Source: Arenibacter latericius DSM 15913 (GTDB lineage Bacteria; Bacteroidota; Bacteroidia; Flavobacteriales; Flavobacteriaceae). From it: DNA of 42,544 nt. Location: positions 1 to 42,544 of the forward strand of contig NZ_AUKX01000043.1 in the NCBI RefSeq assembly GCF_000424985.1. The letters are read 5' to 3'. This document shows, in pieces, positions 19,740 through 29,437 of the stretch. The notes under the pieces are model-generated. The model did not search any database, was not told the DNA's origin, and was given only the letters and a program-made list of their open reading frames with translations. Every line of letters starts with the position of its first letter. The first letter of the stretch is position 1. A program made the translations under genes and the position numbers.

Positions 19740-21233
19740 AATTTTCATAACTTTACTAATGTGAGCATCCCCATTCTGTAGGCACCAGTCATAACTTAAG
19801 AATTTTAGCTACTTGGATTCATTTCTATGTATTCTTCTGGAGTTATAATTACAAGGGAACTATGCAGTTTAAAGTAGTTATAGTCCACCCTCCAAACATC
19901 GATCTTTTATTACGTATCAGCCAAGGAAAAGAACCAATTGAATTCAAGGTTCCGTCCCTAAGAGACGCCAGAATATTTATTTAAAAGGGTTGTCGGTAGG
20001 TTTTCCTGGTCCTGATAAGATAAGCTTAGTACTATTTTTTTAGGCCCATTTGTATAATATTATGCTGATCACCTCACTTCTGTTTTCGACTTTAATACAC
20101 TTTCTTAGCTAGTCCTTCTAGAAAATAGCCGCTTATATGAACTAAAAGACATCTCTTGCCATAAGAGATGTCTCCATATGGACAGACAAACGTATACAAA
20201 TACGGCTAAATACTTAAGATTAAAACTATTGCATGTATATTTTAGTTGCAAAAAAAGATCTACACCATACCATTGGCCAAACCAGAACTGTTCCCGTCGG
20301 CAGGTTGTATTTATAGAGCAGAACAATTCACTTATAGACATTTGCCCTTGAAGTACAACTATTCCTCGGAAAAGACTCAATAAATCCACTTATGGTTATT
20401 CATAAAGTTCTCCTTCTTAGAAAAATAATTAATCGTCAAAATTCATATCGTCTCATTTTGGCGGCGATTTATTGTTGTTCCCTTTCACGTAATAACAAAA
20501 AAATGATCTTCTACAACTCATAAAGCATGCAGCAATACTAAATAGAAATGTTTTAACCTATCCTAATATTATCGATGATGCAGGTTTTTATGGTTGATAT
20601 AAAAACTTAGTTTAAGTACATCTTTTAGAATTTGCTAATCAATGCTTAGACCTGCAAACAATTTATTAAGTTGCAAATTCTCCCCCTCCAAATTCGTAAA
20701 TCTTCAAAGATCCGAAACACCTAGGCCTCCTGATTTCTAATTATAAGATCTACTCTCCCTGAAACCCATCTTGCGACAGACTTCTAAGTTAACTGTTTCC
20801 ATATCAACTTTTTTGATCGCAAATATGATTTGCAATTACGAATAATTCGAATGTTTGATAAGCATACAATCTTTTTATTTTTAAAATTTATTCGCTTAGA
20901 ATACTCTGAGTTATCTTCTTTAATGGGTGAATGTCAAATAAGTTTTATCCTAAAGATGGGGTTAATACTAGGCCTAAATATTTTAATTTATTTAAAATTT
21001 AGACCTTCCCTTTTCTAAAAGATCACCGTTTATTTTTCAATTTTTAATGTGAAAAAGTAAAAATAAACAGCTAATAAAAGCCTCCACAACTCACTTTTCA
21101 AAAACTTTACGTAAACACAAAACAAACATAACACGTAAACACCTACAAATCAAACAAGTAAAAGACACAAAGAAAGAAGTTTCTTGTTATAATATTGCCA
21201 AAAAATACTGAAAAACCTTAAACTTTCGTGTCG
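19740..21233. other. Gene-poor stretch of about 1.5 kb, possibly decayed sequence
   Basis: Both strands have only short open frames (for example 94 codons at 20105-20389 on the minus strand and 62 codons at 20830-21018 on the plus strand). None has recognisable domains, and the first is interrupted by a terminator-like hairpin. I see no RNA gene or insertion sequence ends that I can name. It may be remnant DNA from past rearrangement between the duplicated lipoprotein genes. Confidence 0.5.
20144..20172 (-). terminator. Orphan hairpin with T4 tail on the minus strand
   Basis: GACATCTCTT and AAGAGATGTC form a perfect 10-bp stem around a five-base loop. On the minus strand the stem is followed by TTTTAG, as in a short intrinsic terminator. 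No minus-strand gene is evident upstream, so it could end a small RNA or be a remnant. Confidence 0.35.
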
Positions 21234-21290
21234 TTCATCGAATGAAGTGTGCATTTCGTCGATGTTATGATTTTTTAAAATATCATTGCA
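21234..21290 (+). promoter_or_regulatory. Direct-repeat regulatory site and -7-like element of lipoprotein 21481
   Basis: TTCATCGA (21234-21241) and TTCGTCGA (21255-21262) are repeated with a 21-base period. A -7-like TATCATTGCA (21281-21290) starts 26 bases after the start of the second repeat. The second repeat is part of the 14-mer GTGCATTTCGTCGA. Period and position resemble direct-repeat sites of LytTR-type activators, but that is an inference; no regulator gene is in the window. The 5' leader would be about 190 bases. Confidence 0.6.
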
Positions 21291-21480
21291 CCTCGAAAAT
21301 AAAACAACCCTGAAGAGCAAATTATTTACTACTAATGAATATCAATTTTCAATGTTTTAGTCATGATTTTCTTAAGGGTAAAATAGTTGCTTATAACTGC
21401 TTTTATTCTTGAGAAATAAACACAATAAAATAGAGTGCAAATTCAATTATTAATTAATCAATTCAACAATTTTTCTTACT

Positions 21481-23244
21481 ATGAAATTTAATTTCCCCTC
21501 CCCCTTTAATGCAGCCTTAAGCTGTATCGTTCTTTTCTTATTTTTTTCCTGTAGTAATGATCTAGTAGATGAAACCGAAGATCTAAACGCAATTGAGTAT
21601 CAGGCCAAAACATCGCAGACGGTAACTCTAACACCTATAAATGATGCTTTTTTACAAGGTAGCAGAAGCTACAACACCTCAATTATACGTTTAGAAGAAT
21701 CAAAGCGTACAGGTTACCTAATGTTCGACCTAAGTAAAATTGAAGGAGAAATCACCTCAGCTAACCTAGAGTTTACTATAAGTTCTGATCCTGGTTATGG
21801 TACCATAGAGGCACATCTTGGAAATGGTTCAAATTGGACGGAAACCAACCTTTCCTCCAACAACAAGCCAAACCCTACCACTTTTTTAGGTAGTATTAAC
21901 AAAACGTACAAATTAGGGAGTACAGAAAAAATATCCCTAAAAGCAGAGTCGTTTAGTGCTGACAAAACAACACTTATTCTCTTCCACAAAAATGGAAACG
22001 ATTTGGCTTTTGCCTCCAGCAAGACCTCATCAGCCCCTAAGCTAACGGTTACATATATAAATTCTGCCTCCGAAAATATTACAGAGGAAGATAAAACTCC
22101 AGAAGTTGATGATTCAAATCGAGTAAATTTCAGCAAATATGGCGCTATAGGTGACGGTAAAGCAGATGACACCAAAGCCTTACAAGCAGCTTTGGATTCA
22201 GAAGAGTCTTTAGTAGCGGATCAAGGTGCTGTTTTTAGAATAACAGGCAGGCTAGATATAGACAAATCAGGAGACCAAAACATAGATTGGAACGGATCTA
22301 CTATAACAGTTACTTCAACACTTTATCAAGCTATTGAAATAAAAAAGCCATCAGGGAGAACAACTATGAGTGACTTAACCATTGACGGTGCTAAAAAATT
22401 GGCTGCCGGTATTTTTATAAAAACCGTGTCAGATTTTGACAACGTTGATGTTAAGTATTTATACTCCACTACACAAACAACATGGGCATTCAGGTACGAG
22501 GTGACCGATATCCCCAACAGTCAAGGTGATTCTACCTTTAACGATTGTGATTGCTATGATGTTGAAAGTAAAAGCAATGGCGTAATAGGAGATACTCCTG
22601 GACCTTCTAGATGTTTGATATTTAGATGGAAGCATAGTGGGTCTAGTCCTACAGTTACCTTTAACGGTGGTGTTTGGGATGGTGCATGGGGAGATGATGG
22701 AGATATATTCCAACATGAGCAACTTGTTAGCAACATTTACAACTCAAGACTTATCTTTAACAACACGGTTATGAAGAACTTTAGCCGTAGGATTGTTAAG
22801 GGTACTGGCGGTGGTGTTACCTTTAAAAACGTGACTTTTATAAGTCCTAGTAAATCTAATCCAAGGCTAATAAGTTCTGTCCCATCTTCTGGGATGGTTG
22901 CAATGGGGAACTTTATAAATTCTGAAGATGCCCATGGAACTATTTTCGATGGATGTACCTTTGACAACTCCTTAGGATATGATGGGCGCTTAGTAATTAA
23001 TCGTCAAGATGGTATTATTGTTAAAAACTCCAACTTTATCAATGCTAGTGTAGCATTCACAACAAGAGTTGGTGATGTAGAAATTTGTAATAATACCTTT
23101 AATTCCAAAAGTAGTATATACGGTTATAACATTAATAATGCTACGGGTTACACTGGAATGATTTCGATAGGTAAAAACAATAATGGATCATCTGGTTTTA
23201 TAAAACTACCAGATAGCAAGTACCAAATGATAGATTGCCAATAG
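21481..23244 (+). CDS. Surface lipoprotein, CBM96/DNRLRE-like module plus beta-helix A
   Basis: The 587 aa lipoprotein has lipid Cys24 (LFLFFSC) followed by SNDLVDETED, an acidic stretch that fits surface export. Residues about 44-192 form a DNRLRE/CBM96-like beta-sandwich (IIRLEESKRTGYLMFDLSKI, then ANLEFTIS); family knowledge links CBM96 to uronate-containing glycans such as alginate. After the seam EEDKTPEVDD (about 202-211) comes beta-helix A, nearly identical to that of the lipoprotein at 18091. The N-terminal module is instead shared with the lipoprotein at 29438. The gene has its own regulated promoter and terminator, so it appears to be transcribed alone. Ligand and catalysis are unknown; glycan binding is likely, lyase or epimerase activity possible. 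Confidence 0.88.
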   Translation: MKFNFPSPFNAALSCIVLFLFFSCSNDLVDETEDLNAIEYQAKTSQTVTLTPINDAFLQGSRSYNTSIIRLEESKRTGYLMFDLSKIEGEITSANLEFTISSDPGYGTIEAHLGNGSNWTETNLSSNNKPNPTTFLGSINKTYKLGSTEKISLKAESFSADKTTLILFHKNGNDLAFASSKTSSAPKLTVTYINSASENITEEDKTPEVDDSNRVNFSKYGAIGDGKADDTKALQAALDSEESLVADQGAVFRITGRLDIDKSGDQNIDWNGSTITVTSTLYQAIEIKKPSGRTTMSDLTIDGAKKLAAGIFIKTVSDFDNVDVKYLYSTTQTTWAFRYEVTDIPNSQGDSTFNDCDCYDVESKSNGVIGDTPGPSRCLIFRWKHSGSSPTVTFNGGVWDGAWGDDGDIFQHEQLVSNIYNSRLIFNNTVMKNFSRRIVKGTGGGVTFKNVTFISPSKSNPRLISSVPSSGMVAMGNFINSEDAHGTIFDGCTFDNSLGYDGRLVINRQDGIIVKNSNFINASVAFTTRVGDVEICNNTFNSKSSIYGYNINNATGYTGMISIGKNNNGSSGFIKLPDSKYQMIDCQ

Positions 23245-23313
23245 AAAACATAGAACATTCTTAGTTAAATTTGTAAAAATAAAGGTCGTCTAAAGATAAT
23301 TAGACGGCCTTTT
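22087..23313 (+). repeat. Duplicated unit, copy 2: beta-helix A plus terminator
   Basis: Second copy of the unit at 18511-19739. Both coding parts are 1158 bases long with no indel. Long runs are identical at DNA level, for example around 22440-22550 versus 18860-18970, so the duplication or last conversion event is fairly recent. Confidence 0.8.
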
Positions 23314-23870
23314 ACATTTTATATTTTCTTAACCTTAATTATTTAGTTACTCTCCAAAAATTATGATCCTTTCCCGGTATTATTTTTTTATATTTTCCTC
23401 CAAGTAATACCATTTATAGCTTTCTAATTCTCTAATATCTTGCCAAATCATTATTCCGTTTTAAGATAGCTTATTCAAGAGGTAATACATCCAACACCTT
23501 TTTTAATTTACATTACCTTATTGTCGACATCTCCAATAAGAAATGGGCATATATTCTTCAACTAATAAATAGTTGGATTTTAAATTATGATATCAAATTG
23601 ATCCTAACAAGCAAAAATCAATATTAATCTTCTTTTAAACCCTTCTAGATTACATAACCTTTACATCTATAAAAAATAATTTATATATTATATTAATCTA
23701 GAAGTGATATCGCCAACTTTTTATAAACAGAGTAAGGACAACCTCTAGAGAAGGATTTAATCGAGAAAAAGATGCTTTTCAACTTTTCTTCCCCTATATG
23801 TTATACCTTTTCTAATAATAACATCTTACTTTATATATACCTAAATAAAAATTAAAAAATATCAGCACTT
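23245..23870 (+). other. Intergenic region before the first assembly operon
   Basis: The 626-base AT-rich stretch contains the terminator at 23281-23313 and no credible gene. I found no perfect TTG-N17-TAnnTTTG promoter for the following wzx gene; TATACCTTTT near 23805 is a weak candidate. The TTCRTCGA repeat is absent. Confidence 0.5.
23281..23313 (+). terminator. Intrinsic terminator of lipoprotein 21481
   Basis: AAAGGTCGTCTAA pairs with TTAGACGGCCTTT (one G-U pair) around AGATAA. It is a close copy of the hairpin after the gene at 18091. Confidence 0.85.
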
Positions 23871-25175
23871 ATGTTGAGCATTCAAGAATTAAAAGTACGT
23901 CTAATAAGAAGTAAACTAGTAAATGATTCTTTTTGGGCAATTTTCGGGAATGTTATTGGGAAGGGACTGTCATTATTATCTGCCATAATCATAGCTAGAA
24001 TTTTAGGCAAGGATGTATATGGTGAGTTTGGAATCATTACAAGTACAATAGGTACTATATTAATTTTTTCAAACTTTGGTCTAAACTATACTTCCACAAA
24101 ATATATTGCAGAACATCAAATAGCTAAACCAGAATTACTTACTAAGATTATAAAAGCCTGCCAGAATTTAACTCTGATTTTCAGCGGAATATCGACAATT
24201 ACATTGTTTTTTTCAGCAGATTATGTTGCCGTTAGCCTACTTAATTCTCCAAAATTATCTTTTCCCCTGAGATTAGTAGCTATTAGCATACTCATAGGAT
24301 CTGTTTGCAGAACCCAAGAAGGTATTCTAGCGGGCTTCGGTAAATTTAAGGAATTGGCAAAAGTTAATACTGTAATCGGATTTGCCACATTTATTTTTGG
24401 GATAATACTAACATATTTTTACAAGCTTAATGGAGCCCTAATTGCATTAATTTTAATAAAAGCACTATATTTTGCCCTTCTAAGATACTATATATCTAGA
24501 TCCACTCCATCCGTGCCAACGCATCCAACTAATAAAATACCTTTAAAGGAAATTCTACAATTTTCCACCCCAATTGCATTACAGGAAGCATTTTACTCTA
24601 TTATCACCTATGCAACCGGATTATTATTAGTCCAATTATCTACGTATGGAGAAGTAGGGTTAAGTTCTGCTGCTGTTTATTGGAGTGCTTTAATATTATA
24701 TATACCCGGAATCTTAAGAAACGTAATTTTATCCCATCTCTCGGCAAATTTAAATAATAATAAGGCTCGTCTGAGAATATTAAGATTAATACTATTGTTT
24801 AATTTTGGCGTAACTTTACTTCTCTCATTAACAATATTCTTTCTCTCCGATTATATTGCTGCTACTTATGGAAATAACTTTTCTGGTTTAAGAGATGTTA
24901 TTAATATAGCCGTTTTCACAACTATTTTTACGAGTATGAGTAATGTTTACGCTCAAGCTTATATGTCAGAAAACAAAAACTGGCTTATGTTATTTTTCAG
25001 AATTATTAGGGACGGTTTAATATTCATAATTACATATACTTTATTAAAAGAAAACAATGGAGTTAACGGCGCATTATCCTTGGCTAAAAGTGCGCTATGG
25101 GCTAATATTCTGTTCTTACTATTAATGGGGCTTGTTTATGAATTAAAACTTAAAAATAAAACCAAAATATCATGA
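23871..25175 (+). CDS. wzx: Wzx-type polysaccharide flippase (first assembly operon)
   Basis: Integral membrane protein of 434 residues with about 12-14 hydrophobic helices spread over the whole length. It belongs to the oligosaccharide flippase part of the MOP superfamily (DSFWAIFGNVIGKGLSLLSA at the N-terminus, then ARILGKDVYGEFGI, about residues 42-55, a typical Wzx signature). It would move the lipid-linked repeat unit across the inner membrane. Its stop overlaps the start of the next gene by four bases (ATGA), so it is translationally coupled to the presumed polymerase. It is the first gene of a four-gene unit. A second, clearly different flippase gene lies at 34388. Confidence 0.92.
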   Translation: MLSIQELKVRLIRSKLVNDSFWAIFGNVIGKGLSLLSAIIIARILGKDVYGEFGIITSTIGTILIFSNFGLNYTSTKYIAEHQIAKPELLTKIIKACQNLTLIFSGISTITLFFSADYVAVSLLNSPKLSFPLRLVAISILIGSVCRTQEGILAGFGKFKELAKVNTVIGFATFIFGIILTYFYKLNGALIALILIKALYFALLRYYISRSTPSVPTHPTNKIPLKEILQFSTPIALQEAFYSIITYATGLLLVQLSTYGEVGLSSAAVYWSALILYIPGILRNVILSHLSANLNNNKARLRILRLILLFNFGVTLLLSLTIFFLSDYIAATYGNNFSGLRDVINIAVFTTIFTSMSNVYAQAYMSENKNWLMLFFRIIRDGLIFIITYTLLKENNGVNGALSLAKSALWANILFLLLMGLVYELKLKNKTKIS

Positions 25176-26344
25176 AGAAGCTTGTTTTCATAATTTCCTT
25201 TTTCTCCTATAGCGGTTATTATGCTGGACTAGCAATATTGTTCTCCCTAGGTTTAGGTGGAATGTCGAGGTTTTATTCTATACCATTAAGACTATTTCTT
25301 TTATTTGCGATGATCTATTTGATTAAAAATAATATTGACAATATTAAATTTAACAAATACTCTAAGATTATCCCACTATTTATTATATTTTGGTGCTATT
25401 ATTTTATAAAAATTCTCTACACTGAAAATATAGATTTAGACTTTACTCTTGGAAGGACTTGGCCAGAATATATTTTCTACTCATTGTCTTTTGTAATATT
25501 TCCTTTTATAACATTCACATTTTTATCTTTGGATAAGTTTCGGAAAGCAATTGTTAATGGGTTTATCATTTCTGGATTTGTTCTAGGAGTAATAGGAGTT
25601 TATTTATATGGTTCTTTACTAACTTCAGGAATTGGACGAATTAACCTTATAACTTATCAAACTGGGGAAGCTGTACTTAATCCTCTTTCTTTATCCTATT
25701 CTGGTGCACTAACCATTGTATTATGCATTTATAAATTAGTCATAGTAGGGAATCTAAAGAAGGCTGAAAAAATATTTTTAATAATAACAATTGGTTTGTC
25801 TTTTGCTCTATTTTTATTAGGTTCGTCAAGAGGTTCGATAGTAGCATTAGCCTTTACCTTACCTTTATTTATAGCTCATTCTCCAAGTGCTACTAAATTA
25901 AAATTAATTTTAATCTCGGTTATTTTAACTCCATTTATAATATGGGCAATCACTGCAAGTGGTAGTAACATATTTGACAGAGTATCCAATACCTCGAAAG
26001 ATGGTGGCGGTGGTAGAGACTACTTGTGGACAAATGCCTTATCACATTTTTTAGAATCTCCCATTTTTGGGGGTAGAATTGAGATTGGAGGTATCTATCC
26101 ACACAATTTAATAATAGAAATCCTTATGGCCACTGGAATAATTGGATCTCTAATTATACTCCCTATAATATTCAAAGGATTTATAATTGGATTCAGAAGA
26201 GTAAAAGAAAATAAGGAAAATATGTTTTTAGTTCTAATTCTAATTCAGGGATTCACACAACATTTTTTTTCAGGTAGCTTCGCCACAGCCACTTTAGTAT
26301 TCTTACCTTTAGGTATGGCATATAGCTCATATAGTAATCAATAA
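25172..26344 (+). CDS. wzy: Wzy-like O-antigen/polysaccharide polymerase (first assembly operon)
   Basis: Polytopic membrane protein of 390 residues, with about ten hydrophobic segments and a larger loop in the C-terminal half. The motif GGGGRDYLWTNAL...PHNLIIEILMATGIIG is typical of Wzy_C/O-antigen ligase family proteins, where the loop arginine and histidine serve polymerisation. Predicted to join repeat units in the periplasm. WaaL-type ligases share this architecture, but the position beside a flippase in a locus with Wza and Wzc favours a polymerase. Sequence conservation in this family is too low for me to predict linkage. Confidence 0.85.
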   Translation: MKKLVFIISFFSYSGYYAGLAILFSLGLGGMSRFYSIPLRLFLLFAMIYLIKNNIDNIKFNKYSKIIPLFIIFWCYYFIKILYTENIDLDFTLGRTWPEYIFYSLSFVIFPFITFTFLSLDKFRKAIVNGFIISGFVLGVIGVYLYGSLLTSGIGRINLITYQTGEAVLNPLSLSYSGALTIVLCIYKLVIVGNLKKAEKIFLIITIGLSFALFLLGSSRGSIVALAFTLPLFIAHSPSATKLKLILISVILTPFIIWAITASGSNIFDRVSNTSKDGGGGRDYLWTNALSHFLESPIFGGRIEIGGIYPHNLIIEILMATGIIGSLIILPIIFKGFIIGFRRVKENKENMFLVLILIQGFTQHFFSGSFATATLVFLPLGMAYSSYSNQ

Positions 26345-26375
26345 CCTTATTAAGCTTTAACCTTAAATCTCATTA

Positions 26376-27533
26376 ATGAAAAATATTTATATTATTACAA
26401 ATATAGCTTCACATTATAGGTCTTCATTATGGGAAAAGTTATTGAACAATAGAAAATATAATTTTAATTTTTTTTTCGGAAAAGACTTGGTGTTTGGAAT
26501 TAAAGAAATAAATTTTAATGATAAAAACATCAAATTTCGTCAGAGCCAAATCCATAAATTAACAAACGTTTATTTTAAAGATAAAATAATTATTTGGCAA
26601 AAAGGCATAATAAAAAAGTGTTTAACATCACAAGTAGATACTGCTATAATTCTTGGAGATTCATGGATTATTTCAAATTGGATTATTGCCATAATCTTAA
26701 GATTAAAAGGAGTGAAAGTGATATTTTGGAGTCATGGTATATATGGTAATGAACCTAAAATAAAAAAATGGATTAGAATATTGTTTTACAAACTAGCACA
26801 TGAACATTTGCTGTATGAGAGAAGAGGTAAACGACAAATGGTAATAAATGGATTTAAAGAATGTAAGTTACACGTCATCTTCAACTCCCTTAATTATGAG
26901 GCAAATCTAATGTATCGAAAGGCAGCCGAGAAGTTTTCAAAAACTGAAATTTACCCATTTTTTCCTACCCCAGAACTACCAACAATAATTTTTATTGGAA
27001 GACTAACAGAAGTTAAAAAATTAAATTATTTGATAGAGGCCGTTAACCAATTAAATATTCAAAAATACTTGGTAAATTTATTAATAATTGGGGAAGGTGG
27101 TCAACGGAAAAAATTAATAGGATTAGCGAAAGAGTACGGCATTGATAATCAATGTCATTTTTACGGTCCCTGTTATTCTGAGAAAATTTTATCAAGTTTA
27201 ATATCTACAGCTGATTTATGTGTTAGTCCCGGAAATGTAGGTCTAACGGGTATTCATAGTATGAGCTATGGCACCCCTGTTTTAACTCATAACAATTTTA
27301 TAAATCAAATGCCTGAAGTGGAAGCAATAATAGAAGGGAAAAATGGGTGTTTCTTTTCAGAAAATGATATATCCTCCATGGTTTCACAACTTATAAATTG
27401 GTTATTCTATAACAAACTGACTAGAGATGAAATAAGAAGTAACTGCTATAATATTATTGATAATTATTACAATCCTAATTATCAAGTAAAAGTAATTGAA
27501 AATATAATAGAGGATAAACAGCCATTTTTATAA
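26376..27533 (+). CDS. Glycosyltransferase, GT4-like
   Basis: The 385 aa GT-B-fold enzyme is presumed to add a sugar to the lipid-linked repeat unit at the cytoplasmic face. The N-terminal acceptor domain has HYRSSLWEKL, typical of this subgroup. The C-terminal donor domain has IIFIGRLTEVKKLNYLIEA (about 205-223), LLIIGEGGQRKKL and PGNVGLTGIHSMSYGTPV. In the last segment the first Glu of the usual E-x7-E motif is not present, which is seen in a known subset of GT4 enzymes. It lies 31 bases after wzy and 11 bases before the next transferase. Donor and acceptor sugars cannot be inferred. Confidence 0.88.
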   Translation: MKNIYIITNIASHYRSSLWEKLLNNRKYNFNFFFGKDLVFGIKEINFNDKNIKFRQSQIHKLTNVYFKDKIIIWQKGIIKKCLTSQVDTAIILGDSWIISNWIIAIILRLKGVKVIFWSHGIYGNEPKIKKWIRILFYKLAHEHLLYERRGKRQMVINGFKECKLHVIFNSLNYEANLMYRKAAEKFSKTEIYPFFPTPELPTIIFIGRLTEVKKLNYLIEAVNQLNIQKYLVNLLIIGEGGQRKKLIGLAKEYGIDNQCHFYGPCYSEKILSSLISTADLCVSPGNVGLTGIHSMSYGTPVLTHNNFINQMPEVEAIIEGKNGCFFSENDISSMVSQLINWLFYNKLTRDEIRSNCYNIIDNYYNPNYQVKVIENIIEDKQPFL

Positions 27534-27544
27534 AGCCAACATAA

Positions 27545-28783
27545 ATGATAAAATTACTACAAATTAATTCGGTGGTAAATACAGGATCTACAGGGAGAAT
27601 AGCTGAAGATATTGGTGAATATGTTATGTCCATGGGTTGGGAAAGCTATATAGCATATGGTAGATATGGTAATAAAAGTAATTCTAAACTAATTAGATTT
27701 GGCTCAAAATGTAGTAATTATAATCATGTATTGCTAACAAGGCTTTTTGATAAACATGGCTTTGGCTCTAAATCTGCAACTCAAAACTTAATTCAAAAAA
27801 TTGAGACTATAAATCCTGACATCATCCACCTTCATAACCTTCATGGCTACTACATAAATTTACAGGTTCTATTTAACTATCTGTCTACAAAAACCACCCC
27901 TGTAATTTGGACATTACATGACTGCTGGTCTTTTACAGGGCACTGTGTTCATTTCGAAAATATTCAATGTCTTAAATGGCAGGTATTATGTACTAAATGT
28001 CCACAAAAAAAATCGTATCCTAAATCCTTGTTATATGATAATTCTAATATAAATTATCTAATGAAAAAGGAATTATTTAATTCGGTGAAAAATTTAACTA
28101 TAGTTCCTGTCTCATATTGGCTACAAAATTTAGTGGAAAAATCATTTCTGAATAAAAAGAACATAAAAACCATACACAACGGAGTCGACACCAAGATATT
28201 TAATAATATTAAAAGTAAATCAGTTATTGACCTCTATAACCTTCAAGATAAATTTATTATTCTTGGGGTAGCTAATATATGGGGTAATGGGAAAGGATTA
28301 AATGATTTTATTAAACTCAGCAATTACACCAATAAGGACGAAATAATTGTTTTAATAGGCTTAAATAATAATCAAATAAAAAGTTTGCCTGATAATATTT
28401 TGGGAATCAAACAAACAGAAAGTGTGAGTGAGCTTTGTGATTTTTATTGTGCAGCAGATGTTTTTGTCAACCCCACTTATCAGGATAGTTTTGGCTTGGT
28501 CAATATTGAATCCCTTTCTTGCGGAACGCCAGTTATAACTTACCAAACAGGAGGAAGTCCAGAAACAATATCTGATGAAACTGGTATTGTTGTTGAGCAA
28601 GGAAATATTAAGGGCTTATTAAATGCAATAAGGCATATTAAGGATTTAACCAAAGAACACTATAGCGATGCTTGTATTCAAAGGGCACAAAAAGTGTTTG
28701 ATAAAAATTTAAAATATAAAGAGTACTTTGATCTATACAACGACTTGTTAAAAACAGTTGCAGAGGATAATACCCCAAACTAA
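27545..28783 (+). CDS. Glycosyltransferase, GT4-like (WcaC-related)
   Basis: The 412 aa GT-B enzyme has an N-terminus INSVVNTGSTGRIAEDIG (with the G-S-T-G-R loop), then HLHNLHGYYIN, WTLHDCWSFTGHCVHF and a Cys-rich segment (CLKWQVLCTKCP, about 145-156). These are typical of a group that includes the colanic acid transferase WcaC. The C-terminal donor site has NPTYQDSFGLVNIESLSCGTP, with Asp in place of the first Glu of E-x7-E. It is the last gene of the first assembly operon. The cysteines may form a structural metal site, as the spacing in relatives suggests. Sugar specificity is unknown. Confidence 0.88.
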   Translation: MIKLLQINSVVNTGSTGRIAEDIGEYVMSMGWESYIAYGRYGNKSNSKLIRFGSKCSNYNHVLLTRLFDKHGFGSKSATQNLIQKIETINPDIIHLHNLHGYYINLQVLFNYLSTKTTPVIWTLHDCWSFTGHCVHFENIQCLKWQVLCTKCPQKKSYPKSLLYDNSNINYLMKKELFNSVKNLTIVPVSYWLQNLVEKSFLNKKNIKTIHNGVDTKIFNNIKSKSVIDLYNLQDKFIILGVANIWGNGKGLNDFIKLSNYTNKDEIIVLIGLNNNQIKSLPDNILGIKQTESVSELCDFYCAADVFVNPTYQDSFGLVNIESLSCGTPVITYQTGGSPETISDETGIVVEQGNIKGLLNAIRHIKDLTKEHYSDACIQRAQKVFDKNLKYKEYFDLYNDLLKTVAEDNTPN

Positions 28784-29437
28784 AATCAAATTTAAAGAAC
28801 CTCCCTAGCTAATATTAAACCCTAATAATGCAAATCCAATTAATTACGGGGGATTTACCTTGCGTTTCTATTCTTAAAAAAGGCAAAACTAATAGCCATG
28901 TAATCTTAAAATTGTTTTCCTTAATCTTATCAAAAAATAATCAGACTTCTCCTCATCTATTCTATACAACAACATTTCTGCGTCTTCTTCTTATTGATTC
29001 CTGAAGAACTTTCTTAACCCTTTGCTAAATGGTAATAAAGCTCACTATTGATGAAGCTTCTACTATTTTTAAGTTCCAGGGATAACAAAAAATTAAGTAA
29101 AAACCTACATATAAACAAGATAAATATTACTGTATAAGATTTTTCTTGTTATTGAATTATTAAATAAAAACAACAAAACCTAAAGTTTAGGGTATTTCAT
29201 CGAAACAAAACCATATTTAATCGATGTAACTGGATTTTAAAATATCATTGCAACCCAAATTATAATAATCCCCTACCAACATTAAACTTGTATGCGGAAA
29301 TATATTTTCCAGAGTGACTTCTATGGTTTTAAGTCCTTAAAACGATCCACTTATGTAGATCCTAGTTATAACTAAAACAGAACAATTCAAATTCATAATA
29401 TATTCGTTAACTATTTTTTACTTCAAATTGCCTTACT
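28784..29437 (+). other. Intergenic region before the third beta-helix lipoprotein
   Basis: The 654-base AT-rich stretch has no credible gene and no clear terminator for the glycosyltransferase operon. The second half holds the regulatory site at 29196-29252. A block from CTTGTTAT (about 29143) to the -7 element resembles the region before the gene at 21481. Confidence 0.5.
29196..29252 (+). promoter_or_regulatory. Direct-repeat regulatory site and -7-like element of lipoprotein 29438
   Basis: TTCATCGA (29196-29203) and TTAATCGA (29217-29224) have a 21-base period. TATCATTGCA (29243-29252) starts 26 bases after the start of the second repeat, exactly as at 21234-21290. The run TTTTAAAATATCATTGCA is identical in both promoters. 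Confidence 0.6.

Noticed and set aside
20105-20389. 94-codon minus-strand open frame
   Set aside because: Composition is not protein-like, no family recognised, and a terminator-like hairpin lies inside it.
20830-21018. 62-codon plus-strand open frame, hydrophobic
   Set aside because: Short, AT-driven Leu/Ile/Phe content, no promoter or neighbours that support it.
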